A DNA stretch of 64,000 nucleotides, taken from positions 20,124 through 84,123 of the forward strand of contig JAUVXR010000006.1 in NCBI GenBank assembly GCA_030603495.1, given 5' to 3'. Of this stretch, positions 51,429 to 60,371 are shown piece by piece. The position numbers and the translations under genes were made by a program. The notes beneath the pieces were generated by a model. It was given only the letters and a program-made list of their open reading frames with translations, was not told the origin of the DNA and did no database searches. Each line of letters begins with the position of its first letter. Positions within the stretch are counted from its first letter, which is position 1. Origin of the DNA: a bacterium (GTDB lineage Bacteria; Armatimonadota; Zipacnadia; Zipacnadales; Zipacnadaceae).

Positions 51429-52871
51429 TTACCTATTTGCCTCCGAGCGGGCGACAACGGCCCGGCTGGCTTCCTGAATGCTCGCGAATTCTCCACTTGC
51501 CACCGCAGCGCACAGAGCAGCCCCGACGGCTGCTTCTTCGCTGTAACTGACCATTTGCAGCGGCAGCTCGAAAGAGGCCGATAGGATCTCCCTCAGTAAG
51601 GGATTCTTGCGTACCCCGTTACCCGAGCCAACCAAGACGGTACGATCGGCAACGCCAGCCTGCTTCATCTGCTCATACTGGCGGTTGAAATGCGCGGCCA
51701 GGCCTTCCAAAAGTGCGCGGGCCAAGTGCCCCGGCGTGAAGTTTGTTTCGCTCATTCCTGACCATACTGCACGGCGCTGCGGCTCTTGGCGCGATCCGGC
51801 AAACAGCGGTTCGCAGCGAAGCCCCTCGGCACCCGGCGGGACGCCTGTGGCCAACTGGTTCAACCGCTCATAAAGATCAGGCATCTGTACGACCTGAAAC
51901 AGTTCTGTGCCTACCAGTTGCATGAAATCCCGCAGCGCGCGGTACGCACGCCCGCCACAAAGCCCCGCCCCCACCAGGAGAAAACCTGGGTCCAAAAAGG
52001 GGCGGAGGTCTAATCCATTGCACCAGATCGGCTCAGCGACAAATGTAGATATCTGGCCTCCAGTGCCAATGTTGATGAGCAGACTCTCAGCACAATCTGT
52101 TACACTCGCGGCGAAGCTGGCCTGATTGTCGCCGCAGGCTATCGCTACGGGCAAGCCCCCGGTCAGGCCCGTCGCTTGCGAAACGGCTGCAGACGCCTTG
52201 CCGGCGATGCCACAGCTTGGGTACACCTCTGCGAAGTGCTCTTCGCCGAGGCCCAGGCTGCTAATCAGCTCACTGTTCCAGCAACTCTTAAGGACATCGA
52301 AAACGCCCGCGCTGGCCGCATTGGTTGGATCAGTGATAGGCTTGGTTCCACAGAGACGACTCACCAGGTAATCGGGCGCAAAGCACGCCACGCTACCGGG
52401 AGGCAGCAAGTCGCTCTGGGCCAACCAGAACAGCGTAGACCCCATATACCCGGTAGCCGGGATGCACCCACTGCGGTCAAAACCCTCGCCGCTCAGGGCT
52501 ACCATCTCCTCCAGAAAGCTACCTCCGCCAGACATCTGTTCTTCACAGCGACGGTCCTGCCAGCCAATGAACGGTCTGATTGGCTGCCCCGCTGCATCCA
52601 GAAGTACCATCCCGTGCATTTGACCCGTCACGCCCAGCCCCGCTACTGAAACAGCGCCGCACTTGGCGACGACGGTGGACAATATGTCCAGGCAGAGCCC
52701 GACCATACGCTCAATATCCCATTCACTGCGTCCCCTGGCCAGATCGTCCGGCGAGTTCACACAGGTCTTATTCTCCACCGTCTCGCTGATCGTCACCTGC
52801 CCGGAGTGGGTATCGAGGAATAGTCCGGTTATGGAGGTGGAGCCGAGGTCCAAACCGATGTAGTAGCTCAT
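51429..52871 (-). CDS. FGGY-family carbohydrate kinase (xylulokinase/sedoheptulokinase-like)
   Basis: 480 residues: phosphate loop IGLDLGSTSITGLFLD, GVTGQMHGMVLLD, the FGGY-type WQDRRCEE block, IPATGYMGSTLFWLA, CGDNQASFAAS, INIGTGGQIS, and VLVGSGNGVRKNPLL near the end. Motif details look closer to sedoheptulokinase/xylulokinase than to glycerol or gluconate kinase. It stands alone as a sugar-phosphorylating enzyme, flanked on both sides by decayed secreted-protein genes on the same strand. Confidence 0.87.
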   Translation of the reverse strand: MSYYIGLDLGSTSITGLFLDTHSGQVTISETVENKTCVNSPDDLARGRSEWDIERMVGLCLDILSTVVAKCGAVSVAGLGVTGQMHGMVLLDAAGQPIRPFIGWQDRRCEEQMSGGGSFLEEMVALSGEGFDRSGCIPATGYMGSTLFWLAQSDLLPPGSVACFAPDYLVSRLCGTKPITDPTNAASAGVFDVLKSCWNSELISSLGLGEEHFAEVYPSCGIAGKASAAVSQATGLTGGLPVAIACGDNQASFAASVTDCAESLLINIGTGGQISTFVAEPIWCNGLDLRPFLDPGFLLVGAGLCGGRAYRALRDFMQLVGTELFQVVQMPDLYERLNQLATGVPPGAEGLRCEPLFAGSRQEPQRRAVWSGMSETNFTPGHLARALLEGLAAHFNRQYEQMKQAGVADRTVLVGSGNGVRKNPLLREILSASFELPLQMVSYSEEAAVGAALCAAVASGEFASIQEASRAVVARSEANR

Positions 52872-52886
52872 TGCTGTCTGCCCCTC

Positions 52887-53039
52887 CTATAGGGCGATGG
52901 TTGGCGACATAACTCGGACGGGAAAATCCCACCCGACCTTAATCAGCTTATTCTGCGGGACCTCGACAGATGTCACGGTCACCAGCATGCACAGCTCACC
53001 GACCAGACCCACAGTCCTCACCACTCTCGCACAGCTCAT
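52887..53039 (-). pseudogene. N-terminal relic of a secreted protein
   Basis: 50 codons from a good start (GAGGGGAGAGACCACC then ATG). Signal peptide SCARVVRTVGLVGELCMLVT followed by PQNKLIKVGWDFP, a lead-in I recall from large secreted proteins of Armatimonadota and planctomycetes that begin 'NKLIEYGWD'; then the frame ends after ten unrelated residues. The signal resembles that of the relic at 51281 (ARV…GL…LCMLV). Read as a truncated gene. The ATG at 53039 is preferred to 53078. Confidence 0.5.
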
Positions 53040-53146
53040 GGTGGTCTCTCCCCTCGTGCAGTAGGACATAGGCAACAATACATTCGTGGTTATCTGGCCA
53101 GACCCCTTTGCCTGGCCGCCCCCGGTGAGGCGGGCCGCAGTCCTCC

Positions 53147-53175
53147 TTGACAGCTTGCCCGCCGTCCGTTAGCAT
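53147..53175 (+). promoter_or_regulatory. Promoter of the SIS-domain gene
   Basis: TTGACA, 17 bp, TAGCAT. Start near 53182, about 40 bases before the ATG at 53221. Confidence 0.55.
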
Positions 53176-53220
53176 TGCCTACAATACCAACATACATTGC
53201 CATGCGCGCTAAGATCGAAT

Positions 53221-54291
53221 ATGTCAGGAGCGAATGACTTGAAAACCGACGTGACTCATATAATGCGGGATGAAATCCGTGAGCAACCCCAGGCGATCCG
53301 GGAGACGCTGGCGGCCGAAGGCGAGCGCATCGCCCAGTTTGCCGCGCAGCTGCGTGCGGAGCAGATCCACCATGTGCTGCTGGTAGCCCGGGGCACTTCC
53401 GACAACGCCGCCACCTACGCCCGGTATCTGTTCGGAGTAGTCAACGGCGTCCTGGTCACCTCCGTCGCCGCCTCGCTGTTTACCGTCTACGACGCGGAAC
53501 TGGACCTGAGCGACACCCTGGTGCTGGGCATCTCACAGTCCGGAACGGCGACTGATGTCATTGACGTGCTCGAGAGGGCCCGCGCCACGGGCGTGCTGAC
53601 CGCGGCGCTGACCAATACCGAGGACTCGCCGATCTGCGAAGCTGCTGAGGTGACCCTGCTCACCCGAGCCTACAAGGAGCACAGCATTCCCCCGACCAAG
53701 AGCTACACCACCGCTCTGGCGGTACTCCACCGACTCGCCGCCCAGTGGGCCCAGGACAGCGAAATGGCCGCAGCCCTTAACGGCGTACCCGCACTGATGG
53801 AAGAGGTCTTAGAGCTGGAGCCTCAGATCGAGGACCACTCCGAGCGCTACCGCTTCCTGGACACCTGCGTGCTGCTGGGGCGGGGGTTCAACCTCTGCAC
53901 GGCTCACGAGATTGGGCTCAAGCTCGGCGAATGTGCTCAGGTCGTCCCTGCGGCTCACAGCGCCGCCGACTTTATGCACGGCCCCATTGCCAGCATCCAG
54001 GCCGAGGTGCCCTGCATCCTGATCGCTCCCGAAGGCAAGGCGCTCGGCTCAATGCTGGAGCTCGCGATGGCCCTGGACGAGCGCGATGCGGAGATGCTGA
54101 CCATATCCAATGAGTCGTCGCTGCTAAAGATAGCAAGAGTCGGCTTTGAGTTGCCCACGGGGATGCCCGAGCACATCTCCCCGCTGGTGGCGGTCGTAGT
54201 GGGCCAGCTTCTCGCCTACCACGTGGCGATTCACAAGGGCCTCGACCCGGATCGGCCCGCAGGGCTGCATAAAGTCACCCGCACAATGTGA
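53221..54291 (+). CDS. Double-SIS-domain aminosugar isomerase-like protein (GlmS C-terminal type)
   Basis: 356 residues: two SIS domains like the isomerase half of GlmS. First SIS: LLVARGTSDNAATYARYLF and VLGISQSGTATDVID; second: VLLGRGFNLCTAHEIGLKLG then AADFMHGPIA. There is no glutaminase domain, so ammonia-dependent isomerase or aminosugar deaminase activity (AgaS/FrlB-like) is more likely than GlmS proper. The ATG at 53221 is picked over TTG 53197. It converges on fhs across a strong hairpin. Confidence 0.85.
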   Translation: MSGANDLKTDVTHIMRDEIREQPQAIRETLAAEGERIAQFAAQLRAEQIHHVLLVARGTSDNAATYARYLFGVVNGVLVTSVAASLFTVYDAELDLSDTLVLGISQSGTATDVIDVLERARATGVLTAALTNTEDSPICEAAEVTLLTRAYKEHSIPPTKSYTTALAVLHRLAAQWAQDSEMAAALNGVPALMEEVLELEPQIEDHSERYRFLDTCVLLGRGFNLCTAHEIGLKLGECAQVVPAAHSAADFMHGPIASIQAEVPCILIAPEGKALGSMLELAMALDERDAEMLTISNESSLLKIARVGFELPTGMPEHISPLVAVVVGQLLAYHVAIHKGLDPDRPAGLHKVTRTM

Positions 54292-54329
54292 CATGCAGTG
54301 ACCAATCGGCGTCTCCTGATCTCATATCA

Positions 54330-54377
54330 TCAGGAACAACCGCCCCTCGAGAAATCGAGGGGCGGCGTTGTGTTCCT
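54330..54377. terminator. Hairpin between convergent SIS and fhs genes
   Basis: An 11-bp perfect stem (ccgcccctcga/tcgaggggcgg) with a GAAA tetraloop, extended outward by AGGAACAAC/GTT(GT)GTTCCT. No long T-run, but its site between two stops suggests a bidirectional end. Confidence 0.7.
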
Positions 54378-54408
54378 GCCATGATGTCTTGCGCCTAGCG
54401 CAGCTCGA

Positions 54409-56106
54409 TCAGAACAACCCGACTGTTTGGCCGTCTTCGTCAATGTCCACGTCCACCGCCGCCGGACGGGTCGGCAGCCCCGGCATCGTACGCATCTCGC
54501 CGCACAACGGGTACAAGAAGCCCGCACCCACCGACGGCCGGATATCCCGGATCGGCACAGTGAATCCAGTGGGCCGACCCTTCAGTTCTGGATCGTGGCT
54601 AAGCGACAGATGGGTCTTGGCCATACAGATCGGCAGGTTGTCCAGGCCCTGCTTGGTGAACCGGCGGATCTTGCGCTCGGCCTCCGAAGCGTATTCGACG
54701 CCGTCGGCACCGTAAATCTCGGTGGCAATCGTCTCGATCTTCTCCTTGATGGACGCATCAAGCGGATACAGGAACTTGAAGTCGCTGCCCTGCCCGCAGA
54801 CCTCCACGACTGCTTCAGCCAGCTCCACACCACCCGGCCCGCCGTCGCTGTGCACGCGCGTATCCACTGCGGCCTTGGCGCCCGCCGCCAGGGCCTCTTC
54901 GCGCACTACGTCAAGCTCCTCCTGCGTATCGGTCGGGAAGACGTTGAGCGACACCACCACCGGCAGGCCCATCTTGCCCATATTCTCGATATGCTTGGCC
55001 AGATTTGCGCAGCCCTCCCGCAGCGCGGGCATGTTGGGCTTAGCGATCTCGTCCATCGGCGGCTTGCGGCCCGGCTTGAACTCGAATGCCCCACCGTGCA
55101 TCTTTAGCGCCTTGACCGTAGCCACGATCACCACCGCCGACGGCTGCATCCCCCCGACGCGACACTTGATATTAAGAAACTTCTCGGCGCCGCAGTCGGC
55201 CCCGAAACCGGCTTCGGTCACCACATAATCGGCCAGCTTCAGCGCGATTTTGTCAGCCAGGATCGAGTTGGTGCCGATGGCAATGTTGGCGAAGGGCCCG
55301 GCGTGGACAAGTATCGGCCCATTATCGAGTTGCTGGCACAGGTTGGGTCTGATGGCGTCCTTCATCAGAACGGTCATCGTCCCGGCCGCATCGAGGTCCT
55401 CCGCCGTTATCGGCTTGCGGCTGCGGCTGTAGGCGACCTGGATACGACCGAAGCGCTCGCGGATGTCGGCAAGCCCACTGGTCAGCGCCAGGATTGCCAT
55501 GACCTCCGAGGCCACCGTGATATCAAACTGTGTCTCCCTCGGCCAGCCGTTATTCCTACCCCCCAGGCCGACAACTATATTGCGCAGGGCCACGTCATTC
55601 ATATCCACATTGCGGTTCCAGCTTATGCTGAACGGATCAATGTCCAGCGGGTTCTTGTGCCACAGGTGGCCGTCAATCATCGCCGCCAGCAGGTTATTGG
55701 CCGCACCGACGGCATGAATATCCCCCGTGAAGTGCAGGTTGATATCCTCCATCGGCACGGCCTGGGCCAGGCCACCGCCACAGGCACCGCCCTTGATCCC
55801 GAAGGTCGGCCCCATTGACGGCTCGCGCATCGTGGCCATCGCCTTCTTGCCAATATGGCGCAGCGCCTGAGCCAGGCCCAGGTTCACCACGGTCTTGCCC
55901 TCGCCCAAGGGAGTGGGCGTGATGGCCGTGACCAGAATGAACTTGGCATCAGGTTCGTCAGCCAGCCGGTCGAGAACAGACAGGTCCACTTTGGCCATGT
56001 AGTCGCCGAAGAGCTTGAGCTCCTCGCGCTCGATTCCCACATCCGCCGCCACGTCCACGATCGGTCTCAGCGTAGCTTGTTGAGCAATTTCCAGATCACT
56101 TAGCAT
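54409..56106 (-). CDS. fhs: Formate--tetrahydrofolate ligase
   Basis: ATP-dependent formylation of tetrahydrofolate to 10-formyl-THF for purines, fMet and one-carbon routes. 565 residues, full length. ATP loop ITPTPLGEGKTVVNLGLA, REPSMGPTFGIKGGACGGG, HFTGDIHAVGAANNLLAA, VVTEAGFGADCGAEKFLNIK, and a closing PSVGAGFLYPLCGEMRTMPG. The ATG at 56106 has GAGAGGAAG upstream. No folD or other pathway gene nearby, so acetogenesis cannot be inferred. Confidence 0.97.
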   Translation of the reverse strand: MLSDLEIAQQATLRPIVDVAADVGIEREELKLFGDYMAKVDLSVLDRLADEPDAKFILVTAITPTPLGEGKTVVNLGLAQALRHIGKKAMATMREPSMGPTFGIKGGACGGGLAQAVPMEDINLHFTGDIHAVGAANNLLAAMIDGHLWHKNPLDIDPFSISWNRNVDMNDVALRNIVVGLGGRNNGWPRETQFDITVASEVMAILALTSGLADIRERFGRIQVAYSRSRKPITAEDLDAAGTMTVLMKDAIRPNLCQQLDNGPILVHAGPFANIAIGTNSILADKIALKLADYVVTEAGFGADCGAEKFLNIKCRVGGMQPSAVVIVATVKALKMHGGAFEFKPGRKPPMDEIAKPNMPALREGCANLAKHIENMGKMGLPVVVSLNVFPTDTQEELDVVREEALAAGAKAAVDTRVHSDGGPGGVELAEAVVEVCGQGSDFKFLYPLDASIKEKIETIATEIYGADGVEYASEAERKIRRFTKQGLDNLPICMAKTHLSLSHDPELKGRPTGFTVPIRDIRPSVGAGFLYPLCGEMRTMPGLPTRPAAVDVDIDEDGQTVGLF

Positions 56107-56713
56107 TACAGACTTCCTCTCTACTTGGTATAAACTGGCTTGTAAGCTCAGTTACAGGACAGTTGCACGCCGGACCTGCTGTCCGGGTCCGGCCACGAAA
56201 ATACTTGCCGCCATAGAGCTGTCTCTTAACCCGGCCGCAAGGACTACTTGCCTACTGGTTAGCAAACCCCGCATATGTTCGTCACTGCGCCAGAATCGCT
56301 TATGGCCTGCCCCAATAGTTGTGCCAGTTGCTAGGTTGGGCCCACGGGCTCTGCCGCCGTGGCTGGATTGCCTCCGGTGCTGGTGGTCGGTAGTCCAAGG
56401 CACCGTGCGGCCTCACCATACTATGCTATATTCGCCATCGCTTGACTAATACCTGCACCTCCAGCAGTCCATCAGAGATCGTCCACAACCTGTGATAGTT
56501 GTTCAATTCAGGCGGAATCTCCTTCAAGAGTCTTCCAGTCTCGGGTTTGATTAGTTAGACGATCCGCTTTGCGAGGAAGGGGAATCGCGTTGGCGCAGCG
56601 AAAGGGGAGCTAAACTGACAAGGGCTTTCTCAGGCTGCAACTAGAGGTCGCCAAGCAGACGGCAAGGTTGTGCTTCGTGCAGGGCGAGCAATATCATTTG
56701 AGGAGGAGAGAGA
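56107..56713. other. Gene-poor gap with a possible minus-strand relic
   Basis: 607 bp. From about 56426 to 56602 the minus strand reads RFPFLAKRIV, a TAA at 56557-56555, then LIKPETGRLLKEIPPELNNY and HRLWTISDGLLEVQVLVKRW before a TAG at 56428-56426. This looks protein-like but short and unstarted. The remaining bases (56107-56425) show no supported gene; a minus ORF at 56152-56403 looks like chance. No known riboswitch pattern was recognised before fhs. Confidence 0.3.
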
Positions 56714-58681
56714 ATGAAGCGTAGGAGACTAACTTACTTCCGTGTTGTATTGCTGGGTATTGGGATCGGCCTGCTGGTGGCCGTGGCAGTGCCGGCTATT
56801 TCCCAGGAGGACGCCGCTACGGAGCAGCCAGGCGTTGGGGCCATAGTTGGGGAGGAAAGAATGGCAGTCCTAATGATCCCTATCGGTGGCAGGCCGGATA
56901 CACTGCCACTTGTCTCCTCCGAAGCTGATGATTCCCCGGTCTGCGAGACAGTCCGCTTGTACTACGTGCGCGAACCGGGGGCACTGCAGATGCTGCTGGA
57001 ACCCATCAAGGCGGCCCTGGCACTCGACGTCAATGTAGCGGCCAGCGAGGGCTTAAGCCTGACCCCACTGGTGGTGCTATCCGGTCCGCGTTCGCAGGTG
57101 GACGACCTCAAGCGGGTCATCGCCACCATTGACGTCCCTCAGCCGCAGGTGCGCCTCGACCTGTGGACCTTTCAGATCAGCGGCGGCGATGCCCAAGTTG
57201 TGGCCGGGCGAGCGCAGGAGGCGCGGAAGATAGTCCGGACAGTGGGCGATCTCATGCGCAGCTATCTGCGCCAACTCGAGGCCTGTGCCCTGTCCTCCCA
57301 ACAGCACAACCAGGAGACAGCCGAGCAAGCCCTACAGCAGGCGGCCACCTCACTGGAGGGCGCAACGGACGGTATTGAGCTGGAAGGGCTGGGCGATCTG
57401 CCAGCTGAGCCGTGGTATTCGATCAAAATGAATGTCGGGGACCTGGGCGACCTGCTGCCGGGGCAGAGCACCATTCTCATTGGGCCCTCCGCCCGGGGCC
57501 TGCACCCCCTTTCGCTCACGGAGACGCTGGCCACGCTGCTCATGATGCCGCCGACGGAGGGCTTGAGCTGGCGGCAGACTCTCGAGCAGTACCTGAGCCA
57601 GTCGCTGGGCCGCTGGCTGGGCAAGCTGTCGCGCCAGGACCCCTCCGCACTGGCTGCCTGGCACAGCCTAGTAGCCACCAAGTCAACCGTGCCCGCCACC
57701 GAGCTTGCTGCCCTGTTGAGCAGTACTATCATGGCACCGCAAGCAGAATCCCAGAGTACCCAGGAGACCAGCGTCATACCCCTTCTGCCCGAGACCTTGC
57801 TGCGCACATTCGACGATGCCGCGTACCTCAAGCTCGCCCAGCAGACCATCGGCAACTTCCTGCTGGACTCCCGGACCCAGGCTGGCGATTGGCGCGCGTT
57901 GCCTTCGGACCGCCTGAGCCGGCGCGCCGCCGACGTGGATGTCGTCTTGCAGGCCGCAGAGCGCGCGATAGCCGCAGACATCGAGGCTCTCTTCCTGCAC
58001 CCACTACTCGACCAGTTGCGCAGCATCGCCGGCCGCAGCGGGCAGTCCGGGCTGGCCTCCACCAGCTTCACCACCATCGTTGTCCTGGCCGGCACCCAGG
58101 CCAAGGTCACAGGCAGCGCCCGTAGCTACTTCGAACTGAACGCCCCGCCCGAGGAGGAGGAGTCGGTGGTGATGCACAGCGAGCTGCCTGTCGTCGCGTT
58201 GCCCGGGCTGATCGAGTCGCTGCGCACTGCAGACGAGCCCCGGGTCTGGGGTTCTATGACGGAGGGGGCCGAGCTCACTTTCACCCCCCACATCTTGCCG
58301 GGGGGTGCCGCCGCGGAATTGCAGGTTGAGGTCAAGATCGCCCACGAGGATGCCGAAGTGACAGTCGAAGGGGTTGAGTATCCGACGACGGCACCGCTAA
58401 GCCGCGTGGCTGAGCACACGGCCACGACCAGCGTCTACGTGAACGCCCTGGACCTTTTCTCCCTGTCCAGCATGATGTTGCGCACCACCCAGCCACGGGC
58501 TAAGTCCTCCGTGCCCGTGCTCGGGAAACTGCCGTTAGTGGGCGAGGTGTTTAGGTTCTCGCGCACCCCAGTCATAGTCCATCACGAGAGTGTCCTGCTC
58601 GTCTACTCGACGATTCTGCCCACCGGGCAGGACCTGGGGGGCCTGCTTGATTTACAAACAGTCCCGACACCCCCGCCCTGA
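56714..58681 (+). CDS. Orphan secretin-like protein
   Basis: 655 residues. GAGGAGGAGAG just before the ATG is a very strong ribosome site. A signal anchor (about 10-30) is followed by a secretin N-domain-like fold (LTPLVVLSGPRSQVDDLKRV then IDVPQPQVRLDLWTFQI), a long helical Gln/Ser-rich middle (about 165-450), and a secretin core-like end (ELTFTPHIL, VPVLGKLPLVGEVFRFSRTP, ESVLLVYSTILP). The core is short and the middle is unusual for PilQ or GspD. No pilus or type II genes surround it. Function unknown; it may be a secretin-derived surface or scaffold protein. Confidence 0.65.
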   Translation: MKRRRLTYFRVVLLGIGIGLLVAVAVPAISQEDAATEQPGVGAIVGEERMAVLMIPIGGRPDTLPLVSSEADDSPVCETVRLYYVREPGALQMLLEPIKAALALDVNVAASEGLSLTPLVVLSGPRSQVDDLKRVIATIDVPQPQVRLDLWTFQISGGDAQVVAGRAQEARKIVRTVGDLMRSYLRQLEACALSSQQHNQETAEQALQQAATSLEGATDGIELEGLGDLPAEPWYSIKMNVGDLGDLLPGQSTILIGPSARGLHPLSLTETLATLLMMPPTEGLSWRQTLEQYLSQSLGRWLGKLSRQDPSALAAWHSLVATKSTVPATELAALLSSTIMAPQAESQSTQETSVIPLLPETLLRTFDDAAYLKLAQQTIGNFLLDSRTQAGDWRALPSDRLSRRAADVDVVLQAAERAIAADIEALFLHPLLDQLRSIAGRSGQSGLASTSFTTIVVLAGTQAKVTGSARSYFELNAPPEEEESVVMHSELPVVALPGLIESLRTADEPRVWGSMTEGAELTFTPHILPGGAAAELQVEVKIAHEDAEVTVEGVEYPTTAPLSRVAEHTATTSVYVNALDLFSLSSMMLRTTQPRAKSSVPVLGKLPLVGEVFRFSRTPVIVHHESVLLVYSTILPTGQDLGGLLDLQTVPTPPP

Positions 58682-58876
58682 GCCTAGTCGGGAAGTGCTG
58701 CGGTGCACGCGTCGGCCACTGGCTGATGTACTCAGGGCGCGGGTCGCCCTCCAACAGACCGCCCCTATGCTCACCGTCTATCGCCACGAGATGTAACACA
58801 TCAGCCGACAGACTGTCGAACAATGCTTGTCTGACCAACGTCTACGACCAGGAATCAGCCAAGAGAAGGAATGTCT

Positions 58877-60340
58877 ATGCGTAGGTTCCGCTTTTCGTCA
58901 ATTCTTGTTGCTGCCCTCTTCGTGCTCACAACGACAGTCTGCATCAGCCAACAACGCCAGGAACAGAAAAGATCCGGGGCGAAGGCCTTCGCCAACCAGC
59001 CTCCCCGCGTCGGTGAGCTCGCCCCTGATTTCATCCTGGCGACTACAACCGGCGATGCTGTTGTGCTGAGCAGTCTCTACCGCCAGAAGCCGGTTGTCCT
59101 GGAGTTCGGCTCGATTTCCTGTCCGGTCTTTCGCGGCAAGATCGAGCAGATGGAGCGACTGTACAACGAATCGGGCACCACGGCGAACTTCCTGGTCGTC
59201 TACACCCTCGAAGCTCATCCAGCCGACGTGGTCAGCCCTTACAGCAATCGCGTCTGGGTCCACGACAAGAACGTGGATGAGGGCATCCTCGTAGATCAGC
59301 CCACCATCTACGACGAGCGCTGGGCGCTGGCGCTGCAGGCTGAGGCTCTGCTGGGTATTACCCGCCTGTTGGTCGTGGACAATATGGACAATGCGGTCTG
59401 GGAGCAATATGGCAAACGCCCCAATTCCGCTTTCATCATCGCCACCGACGGCAAGGTGGTAACCAAACAGTTCTGGTGCAATCCCCAGCAGTTGCTTCGC
59501 CAACTACGCGGGGAGGCTCCGGGCGGCGGCCGGCCCGGTGATGACCAACTGGCTAATATGACCGTGCAGCGGGACATCGAGTACGGCGTCGTGGGCGGCT
59601 ACTCGTTGAAGCTCGATGCCTACCTGCCTGAGGGCGACGGCCCCTTCCCTGCGGTCATTAACATTCACGGCGGCGGTTGGCGGGGTGGTGACAAGGGCGG
59701 CTTCCGCCGGAAGGCAGCTTCCTACGCCCAGAGCGGCGTCGCCTCCTTCTCTATCAACTACCGCCTCTCGGGCGTGGCGACCTATCCTGCCGCAGTGGAC
59801 GATTGCCGCCGCGCGGTGCGTTGGATCCGCGCCCACGCTGCTGAGTTCAATATTGACACTGACCGTATGGGCGTTGAAGGCGGCTCAGCGGGTGGCCACC
59901 TGTCACTGATGATGGCCTTGATGGAGCCGGACGAACTGGATTCAGCCGGCCCGCCGATCAGCAACTGGTTTCGCTGCGTCTACGCCAAGAACGGCCCGAC
60001 CGATTTCACCCAGGCGGAGATGGGCTCCGAGCCGGCGCTCAAGACATTTATGGGCGGCCAATATGCAGACATGCCCGAGGCCTACCGTGAGGCCTCGCCG
60101 CTTACCTACGTCTCCGCCGACGCCCCCCCCGTGCTGATGATTCACGGCACCGAGGACCACACTGTCCCCTACGCTCAGTCCGTCTTGCTGAAACAGGCTC
60201 TGGACGAGGTGGGTATCCATGCAGAGTTGATCACTCTCGAGGGTGCTGGCCACGGTCTCAAGGGCGGTGACCCCGAGCAGGTCCGGACTGCCTACGACCG
60301 CGCCCACCAGTTCATGCTCGAGCGTCTGCTGGCGGACTAG
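58877..60340 (+). CDS. Fusion of deiodinase-like thioredoxin-fold domain with alpha/beta-hydrolase esterase
   Basis: 487 residues. Signal peptide (about 1-24), then a thioredoxin-like domain (about 45-205) with LEFGSISCPVFRGKIEQM: the position that is selenocysteine in iodothyronine deiodinases is Cys here. Then an alpha/beta hydrolase (about 230-487): oxyanion HGGGWRGG, nucleophile Ser in GVEGGSAGGHLS, acid Asp in HGTEDHTVPY, His in GAGHGL, the BD-FAE/esterase type. It should act outside the cytoplasm. ATG 58877 is spaced better from GAAGGA than ATG 58871. Confidence 0.88.
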   Translation: MRRFRFSSILVAALFVLTTTVCISQQRQEQKRSGAKAFANQPPRVGELAPDFILATTTGDAVVLSSLYRQKPVVLEFGSISCPVFRGKIEQMERLYNESGTTANFLVVYTLEAHPADVVSPYSNRVWVHDKNVDEGILVDQPTIYDERWALALQAEALLGITRLLVVDNMDNAVWEQYGKRPNSAFIIATDGKVVTKQFWCNPQQLLRQLRGEAPGGGRPGDDQLANMTVQRDIEYGVVGGYSLKLDAYLPEGDGPFPAVINIHGGGWRGGDKGGFRRKAASYAQSGVASFSINYRLSGVATYPAAVDDCRRAVRWIRAHAAEFNIDTDRMGVEGGSAGGHLSLMMALMEPDELDSAGPPISNWFRCVYAKNGPTDFTQAEMGSEPALKTFMGGQYADMPEAYREASPLTYVSADAPPVLMIHGTEDHTVPYAQSVLLKQALDEVGIHAELITLEGAGHGLKGGDPEQVRTAYDRAHQFMLERLLAD

Positions 60341-60371
60341 GCAGGTCCTCGGGCGGGCCAGGCAGCGGAGG

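Noticed and set aside
51083-51550. 155-codon plus-strand ORF
   Set aside because: Pro/Ser/His-rich shadow; the minus strand holds a better-supported relic and the FGGY kinase end.
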